Assembly: GCA_963377175.1 (NCBI GenBank)
Contig: CAUJNA010003325.1
Coordinates: 301,001-365,000 of the forward strand
Source of the DNA: Effrenium voratum
Lineage: Eukaryota; Sar; Dinophyceae; Suessiales; Symbiodiniaceae
Reading direction: 5' to 3'
DNA: 64,000 nucleotides
The position numbers were made by a program, and so were the translations under genes. This document shows positions 22,840-31,312 of the stretch, one piece after another. The notes below the pieces were generated by a model, which had not been told where the DNA came from, made no database searches, and saw only the letters and a program-made list of their open reading frames with translations. Every line of letters starts with the position of its first letter. Position 1 is the first letter of the stretch.

Positions 22840-23568
22840 CTAGCCGCGAGCCTCAAGTTGTTGATAGACCTTCCATGCCTGCTTGACTTCTTCAATCGGC
22901 TTCTGAAGAAACCGAGCTATGGTCTTATAGGTGGGCCTGGAATCCTTGTCTTTCTTCCGTCTCACCATTTCATCCAGCTCACCCTGTGTCCATGCCGTGA
23001 AAGGTTCACGGTATGCATTGCGAAGTGCAATGGTGAATTCTTGTAGAAGTTCCCGAGGACCATGAACCACCGTAGGCGACGGCCGGAACGATGAGGCACC
23101 TGGATGCGGACGTACCGAGCCATCAGAATCCGAATCAGGTGTCGTAGGCGACGTCTGTCCTGGCTCTCGGCCACCGTGTGCAGGGAATGGAGCAAGTGGA
23201 CGAGGCGGTGGCAGTCGATCCAACATCGATTCGGGCCGAGTACCAGGATTGTGGTCACTGGCATCACGATGCGCCGCTCGAGGCGGGGACAAAGCCGGTA
23301 TGTACCAGGTAGATGACGTGTCCACAGGTCGAGCCCGAATTCGTGTGGGGGAGCGGGATCTGTCAGACGAGGCGCGCTCCGCGATGATGCGGGGTCGCAA
23401 CCCATGTCTGGAGTTTCTTGGTGCTCTCGGGGTCGCCACCGTGTCTGACGGACGACTACGCTCCGTCATCAAGGCAAAGTTCAGGGTGTCCAGAGCTGTC
23501 GCAACTTGGCATGCAAGGACATTGAGTACAGCCACCAGGTTATTCACAAACTCAGCTGACAACTGCAT
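22840..23568 (-). CDS. accessory ORF6, basic protein with C-terminal SANT/Myb-like helix domain
   Basis: 242 residues. The N-terminal helix (AEFVNNLVAVLNVLACQVAT) is followed by a long R/S/P-rich middle. Residues about 174-242 form a charged helical domain with W at about 192 and the pattern WTxxELDEMV...YKTIARFL...VKQAWKVY, which resembles the spacing of Trp and Ile/Ala in SANT/Myb-like or other helix-turn-helix domains. This could bind DNA or chromatin. The similarity is by eye and weak, but the frame is long and well placed between ORF5 and ORF7. Confidence 0.5.
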   Translation of the reverse strand: MQLSAEFVNNLVAVLNVLACQVATALDTLNFALMTERSRPSDTVATPRAPRNSRHGLRPRIIAERASSDRSRSPTRIRARPVDTSSTWYIPALSPPRAAHRDASDHNPGTRPESMLDRLPPPRPLAPFPAHGGREPGQTSPTTPDSDSDGSVRPHPGASSFRPSPTVVHGPRELLQEFTIALRNAYREPFTAWTQGELDEMVRRKKDKDSRPTYKTIARFLQKPIEEVKQAWKVYQQLEARG

Positions 23569-23698
23569 GGCAACCGATCAAACCACAAGGTCAACTCAAG
23601 CAAAGCTGCAAAGCAATAACGCTGCGGCATGGCAAAGATATGGTGCATGCAAACATGAATGTAGCAAACGCTGAGGTACTTTTATTGCTGTTGCTCCG

Positions 23699-24205
23699 TC
23701 ACCGTTCATACGACAGACCTGATGGTCGGCAAGCTGGCATGGCTTTGACCGCCGGTGGATACTTCGGAGTGTGAGCATGGCGGCGGGACGTGGGAACCGC
23801 ATCATCTGGACGGTCCGGGAGCCGTCGGTGATGGCTGCGGGATCGTCTCCGGTGTGGCTCTCGATGCCTGGATCTTCGCCTTCGTCGGTGTTCCCAGGAG
23901 GTGCTGACACTCACCGTGCGTACGTGAGCAGGGTGCTCCGCACGGTTGTCCGAGGTGGCCACGAGAGTGACCGGCGCTGCCATGTAGTCAGGTCTGACTG
24001 ATGTTGCCGGCAAGTGCGGAGGCGCCGTGGACGGCGGAGGCAGCGGCGGAGGATGACCGTCAGGAATCGGTGGCGGCGGGGGCGGCTGTGGATGCCGCTG
24101 CTGGCCTTCAAGACGCTGCAGTCCAGCCAGAAGTAGACTGATCTGCGATGACATGGCGAGTAGCATGTGCCGGCAATCGCGTAGCAGATCCCCATGATCC
24201 ATCAC
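23699..24205 (-). CDS. accessory ORF5, Pro- and Arg-rich protein
   Basis: 168 residues: an N-terminal amphipathic helix (LLAMSSQISLLLAGLQRLEG), a polyproline segment, and an arginine-rich C-terminal half (HRRRRRSRHREPHRRRSRSH). Such basic tails usually bind RNA or DNA. The order helix, Pro-rich, Arg/Ser-rich echoes the N-terminal half of ORF1 and parts of ORF6. No catalytic motif is visible. Confidence 0.45.
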   Translation of the reverse strand: MMDHGDLLRDCRHMLLAMSSQISLLLAGLQRLEGQQRHPQPPPPPPIPDGHPPPLPPPSTAPPHLPATSVRPDYMAAPVTLVATSDNRAEHPAHVRTVSVSTSWEHRRRRRSRHREPHRRRSRSHHRRLPDRPDDAVPTSRRHAHTPKYPPAVKAMPACRPSGLSYER

Positions 24206-24458
24206 AATCCCGGCAAAGATGCGACAACCAGGGCCAAATCAACCAGTGATCACTAAAAGCGGCGACGGAAAGCAACACAAGGCATACAACCAAACATGCA
24301 AGCAACACCGTAACAGGAAACCTCGTAGTCCAACCATGAGCCTCGGACAACCCTATGCGCTTTTCCGGAAGAGGAGCGTCATGATGAACATCATGAAAAC
24401 AAAGCGCACACCACGTCGGGTCAGTAGCAAAGCTGTTATACTGACATGCCACAATGGT

Positions 24459-24869
24459 TCACCAGAACATGCCCATGTAGCTGGGCACCGCAATCGAAGA
24501 TCGGAGTTTCCACCTGCCATCTTTGGCGTGAATGCAGTCATAGTAATGGGAAGCAGCTATGTCCGCGTACACGCCGCCGCGGGGTATAGTGCAATGCTGT
24601 TGCCGGAGACGAGCAGAGCCACCAATGCACACCGGGCGGTCCGTCCGGATTCCACCGAACTGCGCTGCAGATTGGATTGCCGCTTCCTGAGAATGGAGGC
24701 TGCCCCTGCAGTAGAATCCCATCGGAGGCAACCAGACTTCGTTCCAGTTGGAGCATTCACGATTGGGGGAAGGATGTTCTTGCCACTTCGAAGGTCGGAT
24801 CAGTTCCTCATCACGCAGGATTTGCATGGCAGCCTGCATATTGGTGTTGTGGGACCAGAAAAATGTGGA
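24459..24869 (-). CDS. accessory ORF4, possible ADP-ribosyltransferase-like fold
   Basis: The frame is open from 25181 but its first 90 residues lie over the end of ORF3 in another frame, so the start is unclear; the conserved-looking part begins near 24869. It reads FFWSHNTNMQAAMQILRDEE and then LIRPS, MGFYCRGS, GGVYADI and SHYYD. The H-x-T, A..IL...I.xS and G-[FV]-Y spacing resembles the start and middle of ART/PARP-type folds, but no full catalytic set is identified. There are many Cys and His residues. It may be translated by a frameshift from ORF3 or from its own start (Met at 24839). Function not assigned. Confidence 0.4.
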   Translation of the reverse strand, partial: STFFWSHNTNMQAAMQILRDEELIRPSKWQEHPSPNRECSNWNEVWLPPMGFYCRGSLHSQEAAIQSAAQFGGIRTDRPVCIGGSARLRQQHCTIPRGGVYADIAASHYYDCIHAKDGRWKLRSSIAVPSYMGMFW

Positions 24870-24912
24870 CTGCGATTGAGTGCGATGCTTGTCCGGCAAC
24901 AATCGGCGTGGC

Positions 24913-25797
24913 TCAAATGAGAAGATGATCCCAAAGAGGTTCTTCTGCGAGTTCTTTTTGTCCGCGGAGAAGTGGTGAAACGTCCGTGTGGTCCTGCTGA
25001 TATATGGCCACTTTTCCTCGCAAATGCCGAGCTGGACGATGAGTTGCTGCGGTAGTGACCTCCATGAGATCTGGAAGATAGTCAGAAATGTCTCTGACCA
25101 CTTGATCCGTCCAGCGTCCCGGAACCCCATGTGGTGGCTGAGCAAACGGAAACTCCGAAATGGACTTGACCCGCTGTTCATCTTCGATGATGCTGCGGCG
25201 GTGCGGCGTGAGGCTCCTGTAGACCGACTCCCATGATTTCTTCAACAGCTCAGGTTCAGGAAATACCAAGGCGGCAATCGAGGGCAAGGTGTAGTAGAGG
25301 ACATCATTCACTACGATGGCAATCTCCTCGATCCGGCACCCAGTGCGCAGCTTGAAGCGATGAATGCCCAAATCAGGCACCTGCCGACGAACTGAGAGAG
25401 GCACCAGCGCGATGCGGTTCTCAGAAGGACTGCCATGAGCAGGAGGAAACGGAGGCGAGCGTGGCCTCCTTTGATCGCTATGGGCGCGTCTGCCATCACT
25501 CCTCCATTCACCCCAATCCTCCTCCTCATCCGAATGCCCTTGCGGGCCCGGTGTGAGCTGGATCCGCGAAATTCGGGACCGGGGGGAACGCGATCGGGGC
25601 TGTCCCTTGAGTGCTGGTACGTCACGTGACGGGCCGTGGGATTGCACACTTTGTTGGTGTGCTAAGCCGTGAGTCCGAATGAACATTTGCATCTCATTGC
25701 CGTTGATGAAGTTGGGGAGGTGCTCGAGCGTCACGCGGCTCGTGGTTTGTACTGACCCGTCAGAGCGCAAAAGACTGGTGACCGTATATTCCGCCAT
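24913..25797 (-). CDS. accessory ORF3, unknown protein
   Basis: ATG at 25797 in a favourable context (ACCATGG), 50 bases after the EN-RT stop; the frame extends to 25842 but those residues look like spacer. About 294 residues: an N-terminal part (MAEYTVTSLLRSDGSVQTTS), an R/S/P/E-rich middle with an acidic DEEEDWGEW patch, and a folded-looking C-terminal half (CRIEEIAIVVNDVLYYTLPS, then VFPEPELLKKSWESVYRSL). No known motif. It is the first accessory ORF after the reverse transcriptase, so it may be expressed with it. Confidence 0.5.
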   Translation of the reverse strand: MAEYTVTSLLRSDGSVQTTSRVTLEHLPNFINGNEMQMFIRTHGLAHQQSVQSHGPSRDVPALKGQPRSRSPRSRISRIQLTPGPQGHSDEEEDWGEWRSDGRRAHSDQRRPRSPPFPPAHGSPSENRIALVPLSVRRQVPDLGIHRFKLRTGCRIEEIAIVVNDVLYYTLPSIAALVFPEPELLKKSWESVYRSLTPHRRSIIEDEQRVKSISEFPFAQPPHGVPGRWTDQVVRDISDYLPDLMEVTTAATHRPARHLRGKVAIYQQDHTDVSPLLRGQKELAEEPLWDHLLI

Positions 25798-25847
25798 GGT
25801 TCTGAGCCAGCTACATGCAAACAAAGCACAATGCAACAACAACTATT

Positions 25848-28800
25848 TCAAGCATGCACAAGAAGAGACAGCATGACAAGCTCACATGCAGATTTTGTCC
25901 CGAGTCGACGCCGAACGTCACGCAGAAGGTGGGATTCAAAACCTTTGGCCTCATAAAGGCGTTTGAGAGCGTCGAGCCCATGCTGCTGCTGAACCGCCGG
26001 CTGCGCACCGCGTATGATGAGCCACGAGCGAGAAGACCAAGAAGAATAAGTGAACATCTGATCATTGGCACTCCGAATTCCTTTGATTTGGGAGGGATGA
26101 TCAGGTAGCTGTGGTGTAATAGTTCTGGAGGAGGAATCACATCGATAACCCAGCACTTTGTCATCATGTTGAACCTCAAGCATCACTGGTGGGCGATAAA
26201 ATTCCAGGGAAAGAAAGTTCATGAGCACGGGCGAGTGTGGGGCTGAATCACGAAGGAGAATGAAACGATTGTCGACGTAGCGCTCATGCCAAATCACACC
26301 AATGTCGGGCATGCAAAACCGCAGAGAACTCATGGTTTGGTGCCAGAAGAAATCCTCCACCGTAGCAACCAAATTGCACAACGGTGGCGCGGCTGGTGAT
26401 CCCATAGCGACTCCTCGTTCTTGGCGGAACAAGTATCCGTTGATCTCGAAGTGACTGTTGTCAATGACAAAGTCCAGAAGGTGCCGGAGATCTTGTTCAC
26501 GAAAAATTCGAGGGATCTTGGTTTGACGGCGCCACTTTCCTTTGAACATACGGCGTCGATGATCTGACTTTACTTCGTACACGGACCATTGCGAGGAACT
26601 GCGAAGGCCAACAACTTGATCGTATCGATGGAGAAGCACTTGAAGCGCCTGGTGGAATCGTTCCGTAGGAATGGACGTGAAGAAGCCTGACAGGTCTTGC
26701 GACACCAGGTGGATGTATTCATCAGAATCTGCTTTTGACAGCGCTTCCCACAGCTGCTGGACAAGTTCTTGTACTGGAAGTTGACCTGCAATGTCGGGGA
26801 AGGCAGCCTTGGTAAGTTCAAATATGAGTGCACCGAAGACCGTGAGAAAGGGAGCCGCCCATGTGCGAAAGAATGAAATGATGGGTCGAGCTTTCTGCCA
26901 GTCCTTGGTCGGCTTTGGGAGGATGCGCGCTGTGGGCAATGGTGCTTGAAGTCGAAGTCCCCATGCATATCGTTGACGTAGGAGAGAAGGTACCGTGGTT
27001 ACCACTTCAGAGCGAAAAGATGCTGCGGATTCGCGGCAAAGTGAGAAGACATCCCCCGAGCAGAATGTCTTCCGCATCAGTATGGCAAACAGGGACGGAC
27101 ACATCACATGTGCGCGGGAGGGAAAATGATCCGCTGGGATAACAACCCACGAAGACAAAGAAGCCACAGTGCGCTGCAACGATGTCGATGACCAATAAGC
27201 CCGATCTTGGAGGTTCATCCGATGAGTGTCCATTAACTGAGTCACAACCGGCTGTAGATCTGAAAGGAGACTGGAACCATGTACATGCCAGCGGCGAGCA
27301 AGTTTGCGAAGTTGTGTAGTGAAACGTTGATGCAATAAGTCGACATCACCGAAAAACTGATCCTTCATTGAGGCGGCCATGATTTCAACGTCAATGTCCG
27401 CATTGATGCGAGAAAACTCATCCACCATTACAGCGTGACCATGTGCACGGTGTAAATGGTGATCATCGATGTCCAAACAGCGACACGGAAAGGATGTTTC
27501 AGGAGTCCATCTGCGCTGCCATGTGCGGTAGTTGTATATCTTGTCGCCCAATGTGGCGCTGCGAGTTTCCACCACCCGGATCTTCGGAATGAAAAGAGAA
27601 GGGAACAGATCCCGATGAGAAGCAATCCAGCTTTGTAGCCATGTGCCAAGTAGAGCTTTCCAATTCCGGACATGTAGCGGCGGTAAGAGTAGCTGTGTCA
27701 AAGTGGTGGGTGGTTGTAGCCGTCGTTTGCGCAGCACCTGGGCGAGGAGTTTCTGCGCCTTGGAGCGGAAGGGCTCGTTGACAAAGACTGCGAGCCGCAA
27801 TAAGTAGTACAGCTGAGTGGGAGGGAAAGCCGCCGACAGTAGGTCACGCATGACTTGGAACGACGCTCCTGTATTCGATCCCAGCTGATAGAGAATCGAG
27901 TAATGGGCTTGAATGTCATCCAGGATGTCAGGCCGTAGTTGCCGTTGGAGATCCGGATGTAGTCGTCGTCGAAAGCGCTTGTGCAAGCCGAGTGAAGTGG
28001 GAGACGACAACGAGTGACGTCGAAAATCCACAAGATGTTCCCGGAAGCCCACCTTGCGCAAGATTCTGTGTACCCAGGGCGCATTCAAATGCGGGCGTAG
28101 CAGGTATTGCCATTTGCTTTCTTGAATCCACACCGAGGAAACAGGAAGTTTGATTTCCACTGGAACAGCACAGAAGAGCCAGTAAGTATTGGATCTCTTC
28201 CAGTAGTGAAGCGCTGGTTCAAAGAAGGCATGCCGTCCACGAAGTAGTTGTAGAAATTTGCGACTACGTGAGTGTTCACGACGTAGAACATCCTGATCAG
28301 TCGCCCCAACATAGTATGGTGTGTGCCATGGGGAAAGTCGAATGTAGACGCACGGTTGTTGATGATGACCTGGATCGTGTATGAAGTCATAGAGGTCAGG
28401 AAATCGCGCCCGCAATGAGCGTAGATGTCGCGTGTCAGCAAAAGTAGAGTGCATGATTTCACACAAGAGAGAAGTCTTGTAGAAGTGAAGGACTTCAAAG
28501 AACGGCGGGAAGTAGCCGTGATCTTGTGAAATGAGACGTTGTAAGAAACTAATCAATAAATAGGCAGCGCACCGACATCTGTGAAGCTCATACCTGTTGG
28601 CCACGGTGTGCTGAGAGTGTGACATAGCGTGATTCGGAATCTGAAGGGCTATCCGGATCACAACTAAGACTTCGAGGATGAGACCCAGCCACGGCAATTG
28701 TGTGATGGATTCGTACTCCTCAGTTGGAATCGACGGTGGTGGTAGTCCAGGAAAACAGTACTGCCAGCACGTAGAGAACATGGTCAACGAGCGTAGAAGG

Positions 28801-28928
28801 TCGTCCAGCGACTGCCATTGTGCAACATCATCATAGATTCCGCAGCGGCGAAGTTCATCCAACATGGTGAGATACAACCAATGAAATCTACCACAAGGCG
28901 GCGACATGAATACAAGCATCACAGACAA
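25848..28928 (-). CDS. ORF2: GIY-YIG endonuclease / reverse transcriptase (Penelope-like, permuted)
   Basis: 1026 residues, intact. The N-terminal GIY-YIG endonuclease at about 193-290 has VYIRL, YYVGAT (205-210), R216/R217, catalytic Glu 270 (WIQES) and Asn 282. A linker follows with C482-R-C484, the CxC motif of N-terminal-EN Penelope elements. The RT has motif A with Asp 745 (SQDLSGFFTSIP), motif B at 839-850 (GVAMGSPAAPPL) and motif C at 884-887 as YVDN, where most RTs have YxDD; a later VLGYRC fits the thumb-side motif. There is no Cys-Cys-His-His knuckle in the EN, as reported for Chlamys. By family knowledge it nicks the target and reverse transcribes the element RNA in the nucleus. 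It sits between ORF1 and ORF3. Confidence 0.9.
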   Translation of the reverse strand: MSVMLVFMSPPCGRFHWLYLTMLDELRRCGIYDDVAQWQSLDDLLRSLTMFSTCWQYCFPGLPPPSIPTEEYESITQLPWLGLILEVLVVIRIALQIPNHAMSHSQHTVANRYELHRCRCAAYLLISFLQRLISQDHGYFPPFFEVLHFYKTSLLCEIMHSTFADTRHLRSLRARFPDLYDFIHDPGHHQQPCVYIRLSPWHTPYYVGATDQDVLRREHSRSRKFLQLLRGRHAFFEPALHYWKRSNTYWLFCAVPVEIKLPVSSVWIQESKWQYLLRPHLNAPWVHRILRKVGFREHLVDFRRHSLSSPTSLGLHKRFRRRLHPDLQRQLRPDILDDIQAHYSILYQLGSNTGASFQVMRDLLSAAFPPTQLYYLLRLAVFVNEPFRSKAQKLLAQVLRKRRLQPPTTLTQLLLPPLHVRNWKALLGTWLQSWIASHRDLFPSLFIPKIRVVETRSATLGDKIYNYRTWQRRWTPETSFPCRCLDIDDHHLHRAHGHAVMVDEFSRINADIDVEIMAASMKDQFFGDVDLLHQRFTTQLRKLARRWHVHGSSLLSDLQPVVTQLMDTHRMNLQDRAYWSSTSLQRTVASLSSWVVIPADHFPSRAHVMCPSLFAILMRKTFCSGDVFSLCRESAASFRSEVVTTVPSLLRQRYAWGLRLQAPLPTARILPKPTKDWQKARPIISFFRTWAAPFLTVFGALIFELTKAAFPDIAGQLPVQELVQQLWEALSKADSDEYIHLVSQDLSGFFTSIPTERFHQALQVLLHRYDQVVGLRSSSQWSVYEVKSDHRRRMFKGKWRRQTKIPRIFREQDLRHLLDFVIDNSHFEINGYLFRQERGVAMGSPAAPPLCNLVATVEDFFWHQTMSSLRFCMPDIGVIWHERYVDNRFILLRDSAPHSPVLMNFLSLEFYRPPVMLEVQHDDKVLGYRCDSSSRTITPQLPDHPSQIKGIRSANDQMFTYSSWSSRSWLIIRGAQPAVQQQHGLDALKRLYEAKGFESHLLRDVRRRLGTKSACELVMLSLLVHA

Positions 28929-29076
28929 TCACACAAGAGGCAATGCAAGAACGAGCAAGTACAAGATCAATCTGGTGCAACGCAGACACTTGACGGACGA
29001 GCTTTCACCTGGACTCATCCGTGACATTGTTGCCGCTCCGGGCTCATAAGAGAACGAAGGTCATCATGATGCCTTC

Positions 29077-30543
29077 TCATCCACAGAGTAGGCGAGCGGT
29101 CACGATGAGGTGACTCAATGCCTTCTCAGTGAGTTTGGTAAGATAGCCGGGCTCTAGTCCCCACGAAGCCGCCATCGCCCCGAGAGTGGGTGCGTCGCCT
29201 TTCGGCATGCGTTGCCGCGCCTGAAGGAGCTGCGTCGCCATAGAATCTAATGACTTGTTGCCGTTGAGCCGGGACGGGTGATTGGCCCACTTAACCAGCG
29301 ATGCCAAAGTGGTGGTTGTGGGTGATTGCTTGAGATAAAGGCGAGGTTGGTCACTGGTCCATGTGTAGTACTTGACAACTTCATCCGGCGTGCTGTGCAT
29401 GGTGAGCAATTGTGACGCCGCCGGTTTGGACGGCGGTGACGACACTCCGTGAAGAGACTGAATGATCCGAGGTTGCACCACGCTATCAAACGACTTGCCA
29501 TCCAGGGCGGCTGCGCTGGCTGTAGGAAGGGAGCTGGCAGGTGACGAGGATGGTGTGTGGTTGACCGGTGGCGGTGTAACCAACTCTGCATCATCCTTCT
29601 GGTTTGTCATCGTGGGAGAGGTCGATGCGCGAAGCGACGCGGAATACTGAGCTTGAAGAAGTTCGTGCGCACGATTTAGATCATTGAACTTTTTGACCAT
29701 GTCATCTGTCTGGGTGGCAGGTGCGAGAGAGGTGTGATGTTGTTGAAGAAATTGAAGTACCAAGCTGGCCAAATGGTCGTGGACCTTGATGCGCTGATTG
29801 AAGTCATCGATGTTGAGACCCAGCGTGTTGGCAAGGTCCTTTTCCAGGGTGAGCAGGTTGAGTGACTGTGATCTTCGTAGTAGTTTGGAACAGGTACTCC
29901 AAAGTAAGGCCTCGGTGCGGGTGCGAAAGCCTTCCCACGTCACGAATCTGCCGTGTGCAAACGGCCTGAGTAGCCAGTTGGTGAGGCCCCCGTGGATAAC
30001 CTGAACCAGGCGTACGTCCCTAATATCCATGCCTGACATGTCGCGAAGGTTGCCATGCGGAGTGTTGGCAACAGTCATGGGCAGGCTGAAGTTGTAGAGC
30101 TGATTGACATCAAACATGCCATCTCCAGGTGTCCAGTCAGGCGAGGGAGTAAGCCAGGCTTTCTGAGGTCGAACCGGTAGAGCCGCAGGAGGTCCAGGTG
30201 ACGGTGTAGGTTGGGAAGTAGTAACCGGTGGTGGCATCACGGGTGGCATGAACTTGGTTGGCGTGGGGTCTGGAGGGATCGGCATCATGTAGTTGATCGC
30301 TGGGTGTTGGAATTGTTGTGTGGGATTGTGAGTCGATTGAAAGTTGGTAGGTATCATCGGAAAGTTGTTGGCAGCGTTGTAGCCGGAGTTGTGTTGCCAT
30401 GAAACCAAGTTGTTCCAATCCATGTTCTCCGAGACCTGGCTGTCATTGTGTTCACGTCGGCGTGCTTTGCGAGCTTGAGGGGACGGACTCCGATCACGTC
30501 TGCGCCGAGTCCTGGATCTATCACGATCATCACGTCGAGACAT
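29077..30543 (-). CDS. ORF1: RS-rich gag-like protein
   Basis: 488 residues. The N-terminus is strongly basic (RDDRDRSRTRRRRDRSPSP), then comes a Q/N/P-rich region to about 150, a conserved central block (VRLVQVIHGGLTNWLLRPF, about 176-195) and a helical region to 270. The C-terminal block includes LGAMAASWGLEPGYLTKL. Central and C-terminal blocks recur in two ORFs of the second element (minus strand 42059-44218 and plus strand 47542-48620), so this is a family-specific ORF1. It probably binds the element RNA, like gag or LINE ORF1 proteins; this is inferred from the basic RS-type N-terminus and its place upstream of the EN-RT. Confidence 0.75.
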   Translation of the reverse strand: MSRRDDRDRSRTRRRRDRSPSPQARKARRREHNDSQVSENMDWNNLVSWQHNSGYNAANNFPMIPTNFQSTHNPTQQFQHPAINYMMPIPPDPTPTKFMPPVMPPPVTTSQPTPSPGPPAALPVRPQKAWLTPSPDWTPGDGMFDVNQLYNFSLPMTVANTPHGNLRDMSGMDIRDVRLVQVIHGGLTNWLLRPFAHGRFVTWEGFRTRTEALLWSTCSKLLRRSQSLNLLTLEKDLANTLGLNIDDFNQRIKVHDHLASLVLQFLQQHHTSLAPATQTDDMVKKFNDLNRAHELLQAQYSASLRASTSPTMTNQKDDAELVTPPPVNHTPSSSPASSLPTASAAALDGKSFDSVVQPRIIQSLHGVSSPPSKPAASQLLTMHSTPDEVVKYYTWTSDQPRLYLKQSPTTTTLASLVKWANHPSRLNGNKSLDSMATQLLQARQRMPKGDAPTLGAMAASWGLEPGYLTKLTEKALSHLIVTARLLCG

Positions 30544-30971
30544 GGTGACGCAACCGACTCTGAATCTTCACACTTCCACCTTGAGAGAAACGGATCCGAC
30601 AACATTCAAATCAATACAAATGCAAGTGAACTGCCCCCAGGTGCGATGGTCGATGAAATGGATCCGACAAAGGGTAAGTCGACATGTACAAGGCAAAGCA
30701 AATACAAGTCAGCAATCTTCAACCGCTATGATACGAGCAGCAAGTTCAACCAATGGTAAGCAAATGCAATGAAAGTCGGCAGCCAGCAGCTGTGGTGAGA
30801 CGTCACTATGGTCTGATCGCTGTCTTCCCTTTAGTGAAACCTCGTTCCTGGTTAAATGTGAAATTCCGCTGTTCTATGATAGGCACGTTGAGGTCAAATT
30901 TTCCGACAGAGCCGGCCCGGGGTCACACAATGGGTACACCCGAGGATTCCCCACGAATGGGGTGTACACAC
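30544..30971 (-). other. leader between 5' pseudo-LTR and ORF1
   Basis: About 430 bases without an ORF on the element strand. It holds TTGCTT/TTGCAT-rich runs on the - strand like those in the spacers between the other ORFs. No promoter motif is recognised. Confidence 0.4.
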
Positions 30972-31312
30972 TTGAACTCCAGATGGAGAGTGCTAATCTT
31001 TCGAGTACAACTGATGAGTCTCGAGTACAACTGATAAGTCTCGAGTAAGATAAGTTTCGGCTCGCGATGCACTCGGCTTCCCTCTAGTGACGAAAGCGTT
31101 ACAAGGATCAACATGAAGCACACACGAGAGAAACAACGGGCCAAAAGGACTTTGAATCACTGGTACAGGTACGTCAATCTCGCGTCCGAGATTGATATCA
31201 CAGGCAAGAGCAAAGGTCTTCGTTGGTGCCAGCCTTGCTCTGCCCCTGGCACCCCCTGCTACAACAGAAAAAGGTTTTGGTGGCAGGGTTTTCTGCCACT
31301 CCGCACACACAC
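30972..31312 (-). repeat. 5' pseudo-LTR of the giant element
   Basis: Identical by eye to 19108-19448 at a constant offset of 11864 bases with no indel. Bounded on the left by ACACAC and on the right by (CA)7, so each copy of the repeat is framed by CA dinucleotides. By analogy with Penelope elements it should hold the promoter. Confidence 0.85.

Larger units (their letters stand above)
19108..31312 (-). mobile_element. giant multi-ORF Penelope-like element, N-terminal GIY-YIG type
   Basis: A 12.2 kb unit bounded by 341-bp direct repeats and flanked on both sides by CA repeat. All its ORFs lie on the - strand: ORF1 (RS-rich, gag-like), ORF2 (GIY-YIG endonuclease, CxC linker, reverse transcriptase) and nine smaller ORFs downstream, each separated by about 50-250 bases. 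The EN-RT order, the CxC motif, pseudo-LTRs and insertion in a microsatellite match the permuted Penelope-like clade described as Chlamys/Naiad. Known Penelope elements usually have one main ORF; only the EN-lacking telomeric terminons of rotifers are known to me to be this large. The identical terminal repeats suggest recent insertion. Confidence 0.85.

Noticed and set aside
19108..31312. LTR retrotransposon or retrovirus-like interpretation
   Set aside because: Direct repeats exist, but there is no protease, RNase H or integrase, no TG...CA ends and no primer-binding site. The endonuclease is GIY-YIG and the RT carries Penelope-type features.
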